The notes: generated by a model not told the origin, from the letters alone. Counted from the stretch's first letter, positions 6,826 through 16,677 are shown. The stretch is 64,000 bases of DNA from Sedimentitalea sp039941015 (GCF_039941015.1 NZ_JBDVFI010000104.1), one strand, 5' to 3'. Made by a program: numbers and translations.

Positions 6826-8946
6826 ATGGAAACCATCATCCTCTTTGCCCCCCTTGTCGGGTCGCTGATCTGCGGGTTCGGCTGGAAGTTCATTGGCGAG
6901 ACTGCGGCGCTTTGGGTGGCAACCGGGTTGTTGTTCCTGGCCTGTCTGCTGTCGTGGGTCGTGTTCTTTTCGTTTGACGGTGTGACAACGCAAATACCGG
7001 TCCTGCGTTACATCGAGAGCGGGACGCTGGCGACCGAATGGGCGATCCGGCTGGACCGTCTGACGGCGATTATGCTGATCGTGGTGACCACGGTTTCTGC
7101 CCTCGTCCATCTTTACAGCTTTGGGTACATGGACAAGGATCCACAGTGGAAAGAAGGCGAAAGCTATAAGCCGCGCTTCTTCGCCTATCTGTCGTTCTTT
7201 ACCTTTGCCATGCTGATGCTGGTGACATCCGACAATTTGGTTCAGATGTTCTTTGGCTGGGAAGGTGTGGGCGTCGCCTCGTATCTGCTGATCGGGTTCT
7301 ATTATCGCAAGCCATCGGCCAATGCCGCCGCCATCAAGGCGTTTGTGGTCAACCGGGTCGGCGACTTTGGTTTTGCCCTTGGCATCTTTGCGCTGTTCTT
7401 TCTGGTCGACAGCATCAAGATGGACGACATCTTTGCTTATGCCCCAACCCTTGCAGAAACCCAGCTCAGTTTTCTCTGGACCGAATGGAATGCCGCGAAC
7501 CTGATCGCCTTTCTGTTGTTCATCGGCGCAATGGGTAAATCGGCGCAGTTGTTCCTGCACACTTGGTTGCCGGATGCGATGGAAGGCCCCACACCTGTGT
7601 CGGCATTGATTCACGCCGCGACCATGGTGACAGCAGGCGTGTTCCTGGTCTGCCGGATGTCACCGTTGATGGAATTTGCACCGCAAGCGATGGCTTTTGT
7701 TACCGTGATCGGTGCGACGACGGCCTTTTTCGCCGCGACGGTGGGGCTGGTTCAGACGGACATCAAACGCGTGATCGCCTATTCGACCTGCTCACAGTTG
7801 GGCTATATGTTCGTTGCCGCCGGTGTCGGCATGTATTCCGCCGCAATGTTCCACCTGCTCACACACGCGTTCTTCAAGGCGCTGTTGTTCCTCGGAGCAG
7901 GGTCGGTCATCAACGCGATGCACCACGAGCAGGACATGACCAACTATGGCAACCTGCGTAAAAAGATCCCCTATACTTACTGGGCGATGGTGATCGGAAC
8001 GCTTGCGATCACCGGTGTTGGCATTCCGCTGACCTCGATCGGTTTTGCCGGATTCCTGTCCAAGGATGCGATCATCGAAAGTGCCTTTGCCGGTGGATCA
8101 TCCTATGGCTTCTGGATGCTGGTGATTGCTGCTGCGTTCACGAGTTTTTACAGCTGGCGGCTGATTTTCCTGACCTTCTTCGGCGAGGAGCGCGGCGACA
8201 AACATACACATGAACACGCGCATGAAAGCCCGCTGACCATGTTGATCCCGTTGGGTGTGCTCAGCTTTGGCGCGGTGTTCGCAGGGATGATCTGGTACGG
8301 GAGCTTTTTTGGTCACGCCGATCAAGTGGGCAAGTTCTATGGTATTCCGGTTGCCGAAGCATCGGCGCATGGCGAAGACGCCCCCCATGGCGAGGCCGAA
8401 GCCGACAGCCACGATACGGCAACCGACGATGCCCATGCTGACGAAGGGCACGGCGCAGAAGGTGAGCATCACTATGTTTTCGTCGGCAAACCGGGCGAGG
8501 GCGCGATCTATTTCGGGCCTGACAACCATGTGCTGGACGATGCCCATGCGGCACCTGTCTGGGTTAAGGTGTCTCCATTCGTTGCAATGGTGCTTGGTCT
8601 CGCGGTTGCGATCTGGTTCTACCTCGTCAACCCGTCCCTCCCGGCGCGTCTGGCCGAAAGCCAGCGCCCGCTGTACCTGTTTCTCAAGAACAAATGGTAC
8701 TTTGACGAACTTTACGACGTGATCTTTATCAAACCTGCACTGGGGATCGGCCGCCTGTTCTGGAAACGCGGCGATGGCAATGTCATTGACGGGTTCCTCA
8801 ATGCCGTGGCGATGGGCATCATTCCGTTCTTTACCCGCCTCGCAGGGCGCGCGCAGTCAGGCTTTATCTTTACCTATGTCTTCTGGATGGTGCTTGGCAT
8901 CGCGGCTCTCGTCACTTGGATGACGATCGGCGGAGGAGCGCACTGA
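6826..8946 (+). CDS. nuoL: NADH-quinone oxidoreductase subunit L
   Basis: 706 residues, somewhat longer than many homologues. This is the distal antiporter-like proton-pumping subunit with a long lateral helix near the C-terminus. Visible hallmarks are FFGWEGVGVASYLLIGFYY, KSAQLFLHTWLPDAMEGPTPVSALIHAATMVTAG and TCSQLGYMF. The extra length lies in a loop at about residues 510-550 that is rich in His, Asp, Glu, Gly and Ala, preceded by a shorter His-rich stretch near 463-470. The C-terminal part (LKNKWYFDELYDVIF) is typical. The stop overlaps the nuoM start. Confidence 0.97.
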   Translation: METIILFAPLVGSLICGFGWKFIGETAALWVATGLLFLACLLSWVVFFSFDGVTTQIPVLRYIESGTLATEWAIRLDRLTAIMLIVVTTVSALVHLYSFGYMDKDPQWKEGESYKPRFFAYLSFFTFAMLMLVTSDNLVQMFFGWEGVGVASYLLIGFYYRKPSANAAAIKAFVVNRVGDFGFALGIFALFFLVDSIKMDDIFAYAPTLAETQLSFLWTEWNAANLIAFLLFIGAMGKSAQLFLHTWLPDAMEGPTPVSALIHAATMVTAGVFLVCRMSPLMEFAPQAMAFVTVIGATTAFFAATVGLVQTDIKRVIAYSTCSQLGYMFVAAGVGMYSAAMFHLLTHAFFKALLFLGAGSVINAMHHEQDMTNYGNLRKKIPYTYWAMVIGTLAITGVGIPLTSIGFAGFLSKDAIIESAFAGGSSYGFWMLVIAAAFTSFYSWRLIFLTFFGEERGDKHTHEHAHESPLTMLIPLGVLSFGAVFAGMIWYGSFFGHADQVGKFYGIPVAEASAHGEDAPHGEAEADSHDTATDDAHADEGHGAEGEHHYVFVGKPGEGAIYFGPDNHVLDDAHAAPVWVKVSPFVAMVLGLAVAIWFYLVNPSLPARLAESQRPLYLFLKNKWYFDELYDVIFIKPALGIGRLFWKRGDGNVIDGFLNAVAMGIIPFFTRLAGRAQSGFIFTYVFWMVLGIAALVTWMTIGGGAH

Positions 8947-10487
8947 TGGACAATATCCTTTCCATTGTCACCTTTGTTCCCGCCCTCGCGGCGCTGATCC
9001 TGGTGGTATTCCTGCGCGGAAGCGACGAGGCGGCACAGCGCAACTCCAAGTATGTGGCGCTGTTTGCGACCAGCGTGACGTTCCTTGTCTCGCTCGGCAT
9101 CTATTTCGAGTTTGATCCTTCCAACACCGGTTTCCAGTTCGTCGAACAGTCCGAGTGGCTGTTGGGCCTGCAGTACAAGATGGGCGTTGATGGGATCAGC
9201 GTCCTGTTTGTCATGCTGACCACCTTCATCATGCCGCTGACCATTCTGGCCAGTTGGAACGTGACGGACCGGGTCAAGGAATACATGGTCGCCTTCCTGC
9301 TCTTGGAAACGCTGATGTTAGGCGTGTTCACAGCATTGGATCTGGTGCTGTTCTACCTGTTCTTTGAGGCTGGCCTGATCCCGATGTTCCTGATCATCGG
9401 CATCTGGGGTGGCAAAGAACGCATCTATGCCAGCTTCAAGTTCTTTCTCTATACCTTCCTCGGTTCGGTGCTGATGCTGGTTGCAATGGTCGCCATGTTT
9501 GCGGACGCGGGAACCACGGATATAGAGGTTCTGCTGGCCCACGAATTTGCCAGCGAAACCTTTAGCCTGATGGGGATGCAGATTGTCGGTGGCATGCAGA
9601 CGCTGCTGTTCCTGGCCTTTTTTGCGAGCTTTGCGGTCAAGATGCCGATGTGGCCGGTTCACACATGGTTGCCGGACGCGCACGTACAGGCTCCGACGGC
9701 CGGATCCGTCGTGCTGGCGGCGATCCTGCTCAAGATGGGCGGTTATGGGTTCCTGCGTTTCAGCCTGCCGATGTTCCCAGTTGGGGCGGATGTGATGGCG
9801 TCGGTGGTCCTGTGGATGAGCGCGATTGCCATTGTCTATACCTCACTGGTGGCGCTGGTGCAGGAAGACATGAAAAAGCTGATCGCCTATTCCTCGGTGG
9901 CGCATATGGGTTTTGTCACCATGGGCATCTTTGCCGCCAATCAGCAGGGCATCGATGGTGCGATTTTCCAAATGCTGAGCCACGGGTTCATTTCCGCCGC
10001 CCTCTTTCTGTGTGTCGGCGTGATCTATGACCGGATGCACACCCGCAATATCGACGCTTACGGAGGTCTGGTGATCCGGATGCCGGCCTATGCGCTGGTG
10101 TTCATGTTCTTCACCATGGGCAACGTGGGCCTGCCGGGCACGTCCGGCTTTGTGGGCGAATTCCTGACCATGATGGGGGCCTTTCAGGTCAACACCTGGG
10201 TGACAGCGGTTGCCGCGACCGGGGTGATCTTCAGCGCGGGGTATGCGCTGTGGCTGTATCGCCGCGTTGTGTTCGGCGATCTGATCAAGGAAAGCCTGCG
10301 CACCATTCAGGACATGTCCACCCGCGAGCGCGTAATCTTTGCGCCCTTGGTGGCGATGACCCTTTTGCTGGGCATCTATCCATCGCTGGTGACCGACATC
10401 ATCGGGCCATCGACGACGGCTCTGATTTCCACATATGACACTGCGCTGGCAGCGGCCGAGGCCGCGACCCAGCACGCATCGAATTGA
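8946..10487 (+). CDS. nuoM: NADH-quinone oxidoreductase subunit M
   Basis: 513 residues from the ATG at 8946, whose A is the last base of the nuoL stop; a longer in-frame start lies inside nuoL and is unlikely. NuoM is an antiporter-like proton-pumping subunit with 14 membrane helices. Visible signatures are LFFEAGLIPMFLIIGIWGG (the conserved key glutamate), KMPMWPVHTWLPDAHVQAPTAGSV and YSSVAHMGFV. The C-terminus is alanine-rich. nuoN follows after 13 nt. Confidence 0.98.
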   Translation: MDNILSIVTFVPALAALILVVFLRGSDEAAQRNSKYVALFATSVTFLVSLGIYFEFDPSNTGFQFVEQSEWLLGLQYKMGVDGISVLFVMLTTFIMPLTILASWNVTDRVKEYMVAFLLLETLMLGVFTALDLVLFYLFFEAGLIPMFLIIGIWGGKERIYASFKFFLYTFLGSVLMLVAMVAMFADAGTTDIEVLLAHEFASETFSLMGMQIVGGMQTLLFLAFFASFAVKMPMWPVHTWLPDAHVQAPTAGSVVLAAILLKMGGYGFLRFSLPMFPVGADVMASVVLWMSAIAIVYTSLVALVQEDMKKLIAYSSVAHMGFVTMGIFAANQQGIDGAIFQMLSHGFISAALFLCVGVIYDRMHTRNIDAYGGLVIRMPAYALVFMFFTMGNVGLPGTSGFVGEFLTMMGAFQVNTWVTAVAATGVIFSAGYALWLYRRVVFGDLIKESLRTIQDMSTRERVIFAPLVAMTLLLGIYPSLVTDIIGPSTTALISTYDTALAAAEAATQHASN

Positions 10488-10500
10488 GGGGGCCGGGCGC

Positions 10501-11940
10501 ATGATCCAGGCTGATCTGAGCGTAATCCTTCCGGAAATCGTGCTGGCGGTGTTCGCCATGCTGGCCTTGCTCGGGGCGGCCTATACCGGCAAGGATCGCC
10601 TTGGGCCTGCGTTGGTCTGGGCGACGTCGGCGCTGATGCTGATCCTCGCGTTCTTTATCGCCACCCGTGGCGGGGGAACCCATGTCGCCTTTGGCGGGAT
10701 GTTCGTGGATGATGGCTTTGCCCGTTTTGCCAAGGTCGTCATTCTGGCTTCCGCTGCCGCCGTTCTGTTGATGAGCCAGGATTACATGGAGCGCCGTGGC
10801 TTGCTTCGGTTTGAATATCCACTGTTGGTGGCGCTCGCCTCAGTCGGCATGATGATGATGGTCAGCGCCGGTGATCTGATGTCACTTTACATGGGGCTGG
10901 AGTTGCAATCTCTGGCACTCTACGTGGTTGCCGCATTGCGCCGCGATAGCGTGAAATCGACCGAAGCCGGGCTGAAGTATTTTGTACTCGGCGCGCTCAG
11001 CTCTGGCCTGCTGCTCTATGGTGCATCGCTGGTTTATGGCTTTGCCGGAACCACGCTGTTTTCGGGCATCATTCAAACCGCGCAGCATGGTGAGGTTTCT
11101 CTTGGTTTGCTCTTTGGTCTGATTTTCGTGATCTCGGGGCTGGCGTTCAAGGTCAGCGCAGTGCCGTTCCACATGTGGACACCTGACGTTTACGAAGGTT
11201 CGCCCACCCCGGTGACTGCATTCTTTGCCACTGCCCCCAAAATGGCTGCGATGGGCCTGTTTGCGCGGGTGTTGCATGATGCGTTCGGCCATGCCGTTGC
11301 CGACTGGCAGCAGGTGATTGCCCTGCTTGCAGTTCTGTCTATGTTCCTTGGTGCAGTGGCGGCGATCGGGCAGCGTGATATCAAACGGCTGATGGCCTAT
11401 TCCTCAATTTCGCATATGGGATTTGCGTTGATGGGGCTGGCGGCTGGCACTGAATTTGGGGTGCAGGCGATGCTGATCTACATGGCGATCTATGTCACCA
11501 TGAATGTCGGTACCTTTGCGTTTATCCTGATGATGGAAAAGGACGGACGGCCCGTCACCGACATCACATCTCTCAACCTCTATGCCCGGCGCGAACCCGG
11601 ACGGGCCTTGGCGATGCTGGTCCTGTTGTTCTCGCTTGCCGGGGTGCCACCGATGCTCGGGTTCTTTGGCAAGTTCTACGTGCTGCGGGCGGCCTATGAT
11701 GGTGGTCTGGCATGGCTGGCTGTCGCGGGTGTGATCGCTTCGGTCATCGGGGCGTTCTACTACCTGCGGATCGTCTATTACATGTACTTCGGAGAGGAGG
11801 GCGCGGAACTTGAAACCAATTCTTCTCCGGTGCTCTGGGGTTTTCTGATGGCATCTGCGGCCGTTATGCTGCTGGGGGTCATCAACATGTTTGGCGTCGA
11901 AGGTGCGGCGGCGGCTGCGGCCGCAACGCTGCTGAAGTGA
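10501..11940 (+). CDS. nuoN: NADH-quinone oxidoreductase subunit N
   Basis: 479 residues starting at the ATG at 10501, just after GAGGGGGCCGGG, downstream of the nuoM stop. It is the third antiporter-like subunit of the membrane arm. Hallmarks are YMGLELQSLALYVVAA (conserved glutamate), KVSAVPFHMWTPDVYEGSPTPVTAF, YSSISHMGFALMGLA and PPMLGFFGKFYVLRAA. It is the last nuo gene in the usual order. birA follows 57 nt later on the same strand, so the transcript may continue. Confidence 0.98.
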   Translation: MIQADLSVILPEIVLAVFAMLALLGAAYTGKDRLGPALVWATSALMLILAFFIATRGGGTHVAFGGMFVDDGFARFAKVVILASAAAVLLMSQDYMERRGLLRFEYPLLVALASVGMMMMVSAGDLMSLYMGLELQSLALYVVAALRRDSVKSTEAGLKYFVLGALSSGLLLYGASLVYGFAGTTLFSGIIQTAQHGEVSLGLLFGLIFVISGLAFKVSAVPFHMWTPDVYEGSPTPVTAFFATAPKMAAMGLFARVLHDAFGHAVADWQQVIALLAVLSMFLGAVAAIGQRDIKRLMAYSSISHMGFALMGLAAGTEFGVQAMLIYMAIYVTMNVGTFAFILMMEKDGRPVTDITSLNLYARREPGRALAMLVLLFSLAGVPPMLGFFGKFYVLRAAYDGGLAWLAVAGVIASVIGAFYYLRIVYYMYFGEEGAELETNSSPVLWGFLMASAAVMLLGVINMFGVEGAAAAAAATLLK

Positions 11941-11997
11941 TCCTGTTTGAACTCACCCGACTATGTGTGATGCGGACGTCCCTGAAATGATGCGCCC

Positions 11998-12747
11998 ATG
12001 ACCCAGTGGCCAGACGGCTATGGCAGGCGCGTGCTGGACGAGGTGGACTCCACTCTGAACGAGGCTGCTCGGATTGCGCCTGACCTGTCTGGTCCGGAAT
12101 GGATCATGGCGCACCGTCAGACTGCGGCGCGAGGGCGACGGGGACGGGCCTGGGCCAACCCCAAAGGCAATCTGGCAGCAACGCTGGTCTTGTTTCCGCA
12201 GGAAGCACCAGGTGTGGCGGCGCTTCGGTCCTTTGTGGCATCCTTGGCCCTGTTTGATGCGTGTGTCGCGGTCTGCGGCCGGAACGAAGGGTTCGCGCTG
12301 AAATGGCCCAATGACGTTCTACTGAATGGTGGAAAGCTGGCGGGCATCTTGCTGGAGAGCTCGGGGCAAGGCACGCGGATGGCCTATCTGGCGATCGGGA
12401 TCGGTGTGAACCTGTCTGATGCCCCGTCTTCAGAGGTGGTCGAAACTGGGGCGGTCCCTCCGGTCTCGCTTTTTTCAGCGACGGGGGCTGAGGTGGATGC
12501 CGAAACCTTCCTGACCTTTCTCGCCGCTGCCTATGCGCGCCATGAAACGACTTTTGCGACGTATGGCTTTGAACCGATCCGGACCGCTTGGCTGAGCCGT
12601 GCGGCACGATTGGGCGAGGTGATCACCGCGCGCACGGCGAACAGTGAAACCACCGGTACATTTCAGACGGTGGACGCACAGGGCAACCTTGTCCTAAACA
12701 CCAGCAAAGGCCGCGTCATGATACCGGCGGCTGACGTCTATTTCTGA
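11998..12747 (+). CDS. birA: Biotin-[acetyl-CoA-carboxylase] ligase
   Basis: 249 residues. The enzyme activates biotin with ATP and transfers it to the carrier lysine of biotin-dependent carboxylases. The adenylate-binding loop ARGRRGRAWANPKGN (about residues 44-58) and KWPNDVLLNGGKLAGILLE (about 101-119) are clear. There is no N-terminal helix-turn-helix, so this is the group I, non-repressor form. Its place between nuoN and coaX is a recurring arrangement in related alphaproteobacteria. coaX starts 11 nt downstream. Confidence 0.95.
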   Translation: MTQWPDGYGRRVLDEVDSTLNEAARIAPDLSGPEWIMAHRQTAARGRRGRAWANPKGNLAATLVLFPQEAPGVAALRSFVASLALFDACVAVCGRNEGFALKWPNDVLLNGGKLAGILLESSGQGTRMAYLAIGIGVNLSDAPSSEVVETGAVPPVSLFSATGAEVDAETFLTFLAAAYARHETTFATYGFEPIRTAWLSRAARLGEVITARTANSETTGTFQTVDAQGNLVLNTSKGRVMIPAADVYF

Positions 12748-12758
12748 GGGAGACGCGT

Positions 12759-13532
12759 ATGCTTCTGGCCATAGATTGCGGCAACACGAATACCGTCTTC
12801 TCGATTTGGGACGGCGAAAAATTCCTGTGTACGCTGCGCACATCGACCCATCATGCCCGCACTGCGGATGCCTATTTCACATGGTATTCGACCCTGGTGA
12901 AACACTATGGGATCGAGGCGGACATTGGCGAAGTCATCATTTCGTCCACCGTTCCGCGCGTGGTCTACAACCTTCGGGTCTTTGCGGACCGATTCTTTGG
13001 CTGCCGACCGATTGTGGTGGGCAAGGCCGACTGCCTGCTGCCAAACGAACCACGGGTGGATTTTGGCACGCAGGTCGGGCCTGACCGCCTGGTCAACGCT
13101 GCTGGCGCCTTTGATCGGCATGGTGGTGATCTGATTGTCGTCGATTTCGGCACTGCGACCACTTTTGATGTTGTGGCCAAAGACGGAGCCTATATTGGTG
13201 GCGTGATCGCGCCCGGCGTGAATCTGAGCCTCGAGGCGTTGCATATGGCCGCTGCTGCCTTGCCCCACGTGGATATCAGCAATCCGCAAAAGGTGATCGG
13301 AACCAATACTGTCGGCTGTATCCAATCGGGCATCTTCTGGGGATATGTCGGATTGGTTCGCGAAATATGTACCCGCGTCAAGGCCGAGCGCGACCGCGAG
13401 ATGCGGGTGATTGCAACCGGTGGACTGGCCCCTCTGTTTCAACAGAGCGCGGACCTTTTTGACGTAATGGAAGATGATCTGACGATGCACGGTCTGACCG
13501 TCATCCACCAATATAACAAGGACTACGGTTAA
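12759..13532 (+). CDS. coaX: Type III pantothenate kinase
   Basis: 257 residues. It phosphorylates pantothenate in the first step of coenzyme A synthesis. The phosphate-binding DCGNTNTVFSIW motif begins at residue 6. GPDRLVNAAGAF (about residues 107-118), DFGTATTFDVV and GGVIAPGV, all characteristic of the ASKHA-fold type III enzyme, follow. Short gaps to birA (11 nt) and rnj (4 nt) indicate an operon. Confidence 0.97.
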   Translation: MLLAIDCGNTNTVFSIWDGEKFLCTLRTSTHHARTADAYFTWYSTLVKHYGIEADIGEVIISSTVPRVVYNLRVFADRFFGCRPIVVGKADCLLPNEPRVDFGTQVGPDRLVNAAGAFDRHGGDLIVVDFGTATTFDVVAKDGAYIGGVIAPGVNLSLEALHMAAAALPHVDISNPQKVIGTNTVGCIQSGIFWGYVGLVREICTRVKAERDREMRVIATGGLAPLFQQSADLFDVMEDDLTMHGLTVIHQYNKDYG

Positions 13533-13536
13533 GCTT

Positions 13537-15204
13537 ATGGCAAGCAAAAGACTGGTTTATCTGCCACTCGGCGGAGCAGGCGAAATTGGCATGAACGCCT
13601 ATCTTTACGGATATGGCGCGCCGGACAAGGAGCGTTTTATCCTTGTCGATCTGGGTGTCACCTTTCCTGACATGGATGGATCACCCGGTGTCGATCTGAT
13701 CCTGCCTGATATCACATGGCTGAAAGAACGGGCCGACAGGCTTGATGCGATCTTTGTCACCCACGCACATGAAGATCATGTGGGGGCTGTTGCACATTTT
13801 TATGACGATCTTGGCGCGCCGGTCTATGCCCGTGCCTTTACCGCGAATATCGCCCGTCGCAAGATGGCGGATCTTGGTCATCCTGATGACGCGGTTCAGA
13901 CGGTATCCGCATGGCCCGAACAGGTGACCGCAGGGCCGTTCAAGGTTGGGTTCCTGCCGATCTCGCATTCGATTCCGGAAAGCGGTGCGCTGGTCATCGA
14001 CTCGCCGGACGGGCGGGTGATCCATAGTGGCGACTTCAAACTCGACCCGACACCCGTTGTGGGCGAAGCCTTTGATCCCGATCTCTGGGCCGAGGTTTGC
14101 AAAGGCGGCGTGCGTGCCTTGGTGTGCGATTCCACAAATGTGTTCTCGCCTGATCCAGGCCGTTCGGAACTTGGTCTTGGCCCAGCGATCGAAGAGCTGG
14201 TTGTTGGTGCCAAGGGCATGGTTGTTGCTACTACCTTCGCCAGCAACGTGGCGCGAGTTAAAACCCTTGCCGAGGCAGGGCATCGCGCAGGGCGCTCTAT
14301 CGTCTTGTTGGGCCGCGCCATGGAGCGGATGGTTGAGGCCGCGAAAGAGACCGGCGTTCTTCACGGGTTTCCCACAACGATCAGCGTAGAAGCTGCGCTT
14401 GAAGTGCCGCGCGAGAATCTCATGTTGTTGGTCACCGGCAGCCAGGGCGAACGCCGCGCGGCCAGCGCGCAACTGGCGCGTGGCAAGTATCGCGGGATCC
14501 AGATGAAAGAGGGCGATATGTTCCTGTTTTCCTCCAAGACGATCCCCGGCAACGAACGTGGCGTGATCCGGGTGATGAACCAGTTCAGCGAAATGGGTGT
14601 GGATGTTGTTGACGACAACAACGGCAAGTATCACGTTTCGGGTCACGCAAACCGGCCCGATATCGAACGGCTTCACGACATTGTACGCCCGCAAATGGTG
14701 ATTCCGATGCATGGCGAACACCGCCATCTGCGCGAGCATGCAAAGCTGGCGATCGCACGGGGGTATCAGGGCGCCGTTGTTGTCAACGGGATGATGATGG
14801 ACCTGTCCGGCAATGCGCCAAGTGTCGCGGAATATATCGAGACCGGACGCACCTATCTGGATGGCTCGGTCAAGATCGGGGCGATGGACGGGGTCGTGCG
14901 CGACCGTATCCGCATGGCGCTGAACGGGCATATCACCGTCACGGTCATTCTCGATGAACAGGACGAACCGCTGGGCGAGCCGTGGTGCGATACCACCGGG
15001 CTGGCGGAAACCGGGCGTTCAAATGCCTTGCTTGTCGAAGTTCTGGAAGAAGATTTGAGCCAACTCCTCGGGCGCTCAGGTAACAAGACCCTCCGCGACG
15101 ATGACAAGCTGGAAGAAGCCTTGCGGCGTGCTGCGCGTCAGACCGCGCAGACAGAGATTGGCAAGAAGCCCGAAGTGACGGTGGTTATCAGCCGGATGCG
15201 GTAA
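13537..15204 (+). CDS. rnj: Ribonuclease J
   Basis: 555 residues, the normal length. Metallo-beta-lactamase/beta-CASP nuclease for RNA maturation and decay, with 5'-exonuclease and endonuclease activities in the family. The zinc motif THAHEDHVGA gives ligands H76, H78, D80 and H81. ISHSIPESGALVI, HSGDFKLD, TGSQGE and MHGEHRHLREHAKLA (beta-CASP and second metal region) follow in order, with the C-terminal dimerisation domain after them. It begins 4 nt after coaX and ends convergent with the DEAD-box helicase gene. Confidence 0.96.
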   Translation: MASKRLVYLPLGGAGEIGMNAYLYGYGAPDKERFILVDLGVTFPDMDGSPGVDLILPDITWLKERADRLDAIFVTHAHEDHVGAVAHFYDDLGAPVYARAFTANIARRKMADLGHPDDAVQTVSAWPEQVTAGPFKVGFLPISHSIPESGALVIDSPDGRVIHSGDFKLDPTPVVGEAFDPDLWAEVCKGGVRALVCDSTNVFSPDPGRSELGLGPAIEELVVGAKGMVVATTFASNVARVKTLAEAGHRAGRSIVLLGRAMERMVEAAKETGVLHGFPTTISVEAALEVPRENLMLLVTGSQGERRAASAQLARGKYRGIQMKEGDMFLFSSKTIPGNERGVIRVMNQFSEMGVDVVDDNNGKYHVSGHANRPDIERLHDIVRPQMVIPMHGEHRHLREHAKLAIARGYQGAVVVNGMMMDLSGNAPSVAEYIETGRTYLDGSVKIGAMDGVVRDRIRMALNGHITVTVILDEQDEPLGEPWCDTTGLAETGRSNALLVEVLEEDLSQLLGRSGNKTLRDDDKLEEALRRAARQTAQTEIGKKPEVTVVISRMR

Positions 15205-15238
15205 TCCGCTCCGGCCTGATCGTCGATTAGGTCAGCGA

Positions 15239-15261
15239 CCGGGCGGGTTATCCGGCCCGGC
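15239..15261. terminator. Possible hairpin between the convergent rnj and DEAD-box helicase genes
   Basis: CCGGGC and GCCCGG flank a 10-11-nt loop, overlapping the last codons of the helicase gene. There is no T-run on either side, so a role as a bidirectional terminator is only suggested by its place between converging genes. Confidence 0.25.
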
Positions 15262-16654
15262 GCTCTTCAAAGCTCAGCGCGATAAAGCTGGGCATGTGAT
15301 CGCCCATACCAACAACCTTGTTGCCACCGGACTCGCGGTTGGATGCCCGGCCGCGAGACGGAGATTTATACTCGTTTTGCGGCTTTTCTTCAGCGGCTGA
15401 CTCAGCGGGTACAGGGGCCGGTTTCTTGGGGGCGCGGCTGCGCTTTTCGGGTTTTGCAACCGTCTCTTCTTTTTCCGGTTCCGGCGTGGCCTTTGGCGGT
15501 TCGGATTTCAGCGGGTTCTCAAGGCGCGGGATCTCCCGTTGCACCAACCGCTCGATATCGCCTAGATTCTTCTCGTCGCGCGGCACACAGATCATCATCG
15601 CGGTTCCGTCACGACCGGCGCGACCTGTGCGCCCGATCCGGTGAACATAGTCCTCGGCGTGGCCGGGAACGTCAAAGTTGAACACATGGCTGACCGATGG
15701 CACGTCCAGCCCACGGGCTGCAACGTCTGACGCCACCAGAAAGCGCAGCGAACCATCGCGGAATCCGTCCAAGGTGCGCGTGCGCTGGCTCTGGTCCAGA
15801 TCGCCGTGGATCGGGGCCGCGTCATAGCCGTATTTCTTGAGCGATTTGGCGACGATATCAACATCTGTCTTGCGGTTGCAAAAGATGATCGCGTTGGTGC
15901 ATTTTTCGCCTTCGGCGTCGATCAAACCGCGCAGAACCTTGCGTTTCTCGCTGGATTCGCGGTCCTTGCGACTGCCTTTGAACATCACAACGGATTGTTT
16001 GATGTTTTCACCGGTCGTTGCCTGACGCGCGACTTCAATCCGTGTCGGGGCCGACAGGAACGTGTTGGTGATCCGTTCGATTTCAGGCGCCATGGTCGCC
16101 GAAAAGAAAAGGGTCTGCCGCGTAAAGGGTGTCAGCGAAAAGATGCGTTCGATGTCCGGGATAAAGCCCATGTCGAGCATCCGGTCAGCCTCGTCGACCA
16201 CCATGATCTGAACGCCTGTCAGCAGCAGCTTGCCACGTTCGAAATGGTCCAATAGCCGCCCCGGTGTTGCGATCAGAACGTCGACACCTTTGTCGATCAA
16301 CTTGTCCTGCTCGCCAAAGCTGACACCACCGATCAGAAGCGCCTTGGTCAGTTTCACGTGCTTGGCGTATGTGTCAAAATTCTCGGCCACCTGCGCGGCC
16401 AGTTCCCGCGTCGGGCACAGCACAAGGCTGCGCGGCATGCGCGCGCGGGCGCGGCCACGTGCAAGCATGGTGATCATCGGCAAAGTAAAGCTGGCGGTCT
16501 TGCCGGTGCCGGTCTGGGCGATGCCGAGAACGTCTTTGCCTTCGAGGGCGGGGGGAATCGCGCCTTCCTGAATCGGGGTGGGAGATTCGTACCCAGCCTC
16601 GTCAATGGCTTTGAGCACCTTGGGATTCAGGTTCAGTTCAGAAAATTTTGTCAT
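15248..16654 (-). CDS. DEAD-box ATP-dependent RNA helicase (RhlE-like)
   Basis: 468 residues from the ATG at 16654; upstream in-frame starts add a segment not seen in the family. RNA-dependent ATPase that unwinds short RNA duplexes. The Q motif TPIQEGAIP precedes AQTGTGKT (residues 46-53). VDEADRMLDMGF, FSATM and the C-terminal HRIGRTGRAGRDG follow in order. The tail after about residue 375 is rich in Lys, Arg, Pro and Glu, with RSRAPKKPAPVPAE, and is probably disordered and RNA-binding. A perfect 7-bp hairpin abuts the start codon and there is no clear Shine-Dalgarno, so the leader may control translation. Confidence 0.95.
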   Translation of the reverse strand: MTKFSELNLNPKVLKAIDEAGYESPTPIQEGAIPPALEGKDVLGIAQTGTGKTASFTLPMITMLARGRARARMPRSLVLCPTRELAAQVAENFDTYAKHVKLTKALLIGGVSFGEQDKLIDKGVDVLIATPGRLLDHFERGKLLLTGVQIMVVDEADRMLDMGFIPDIERIFSLTPFTRQTLFFSATMAPEIERITNTFLSAPTRIEVARQATTGENIKQSVVMFKGSRKDRESSEKRKVLRGLIDAEGEKCTNAIIFCNRKTDVDIVAKSLKKYGYDAAPIHGDLDQSQRTRTLDGFRDGSLRFLVASDVAARGLDVPSVSHVFNFDVPGHAEDYVHRIGRTGRAGRDGTAMMICVPRDEKNLGDIERLVQREIPRLENPLKSEPPKATPEPEKEETVAKPEKRSRAPKKPAPVPAESAAEEKPQNEYKSPSRGRASNRESGGNKVVGMGDHMPSFIALSFEERRAG

Positions 16655-16656
16655 TT

Positions 16657-16677
16657 GTGTCCGTGTGTTGCGGACAC
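16657..16677 (-). promoter_or_regulatory. Hairpin touching the helicase start codon
   Basis: On the minus strand GTGTCCG and CGGACAC pair perfectly around a 7-nt loop. The 3' arm ends two bases before the ATG at 16654. It would occupy the ribosome-binding region. Control by helicase activity or temperature is inference. Confidence 0.4.
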
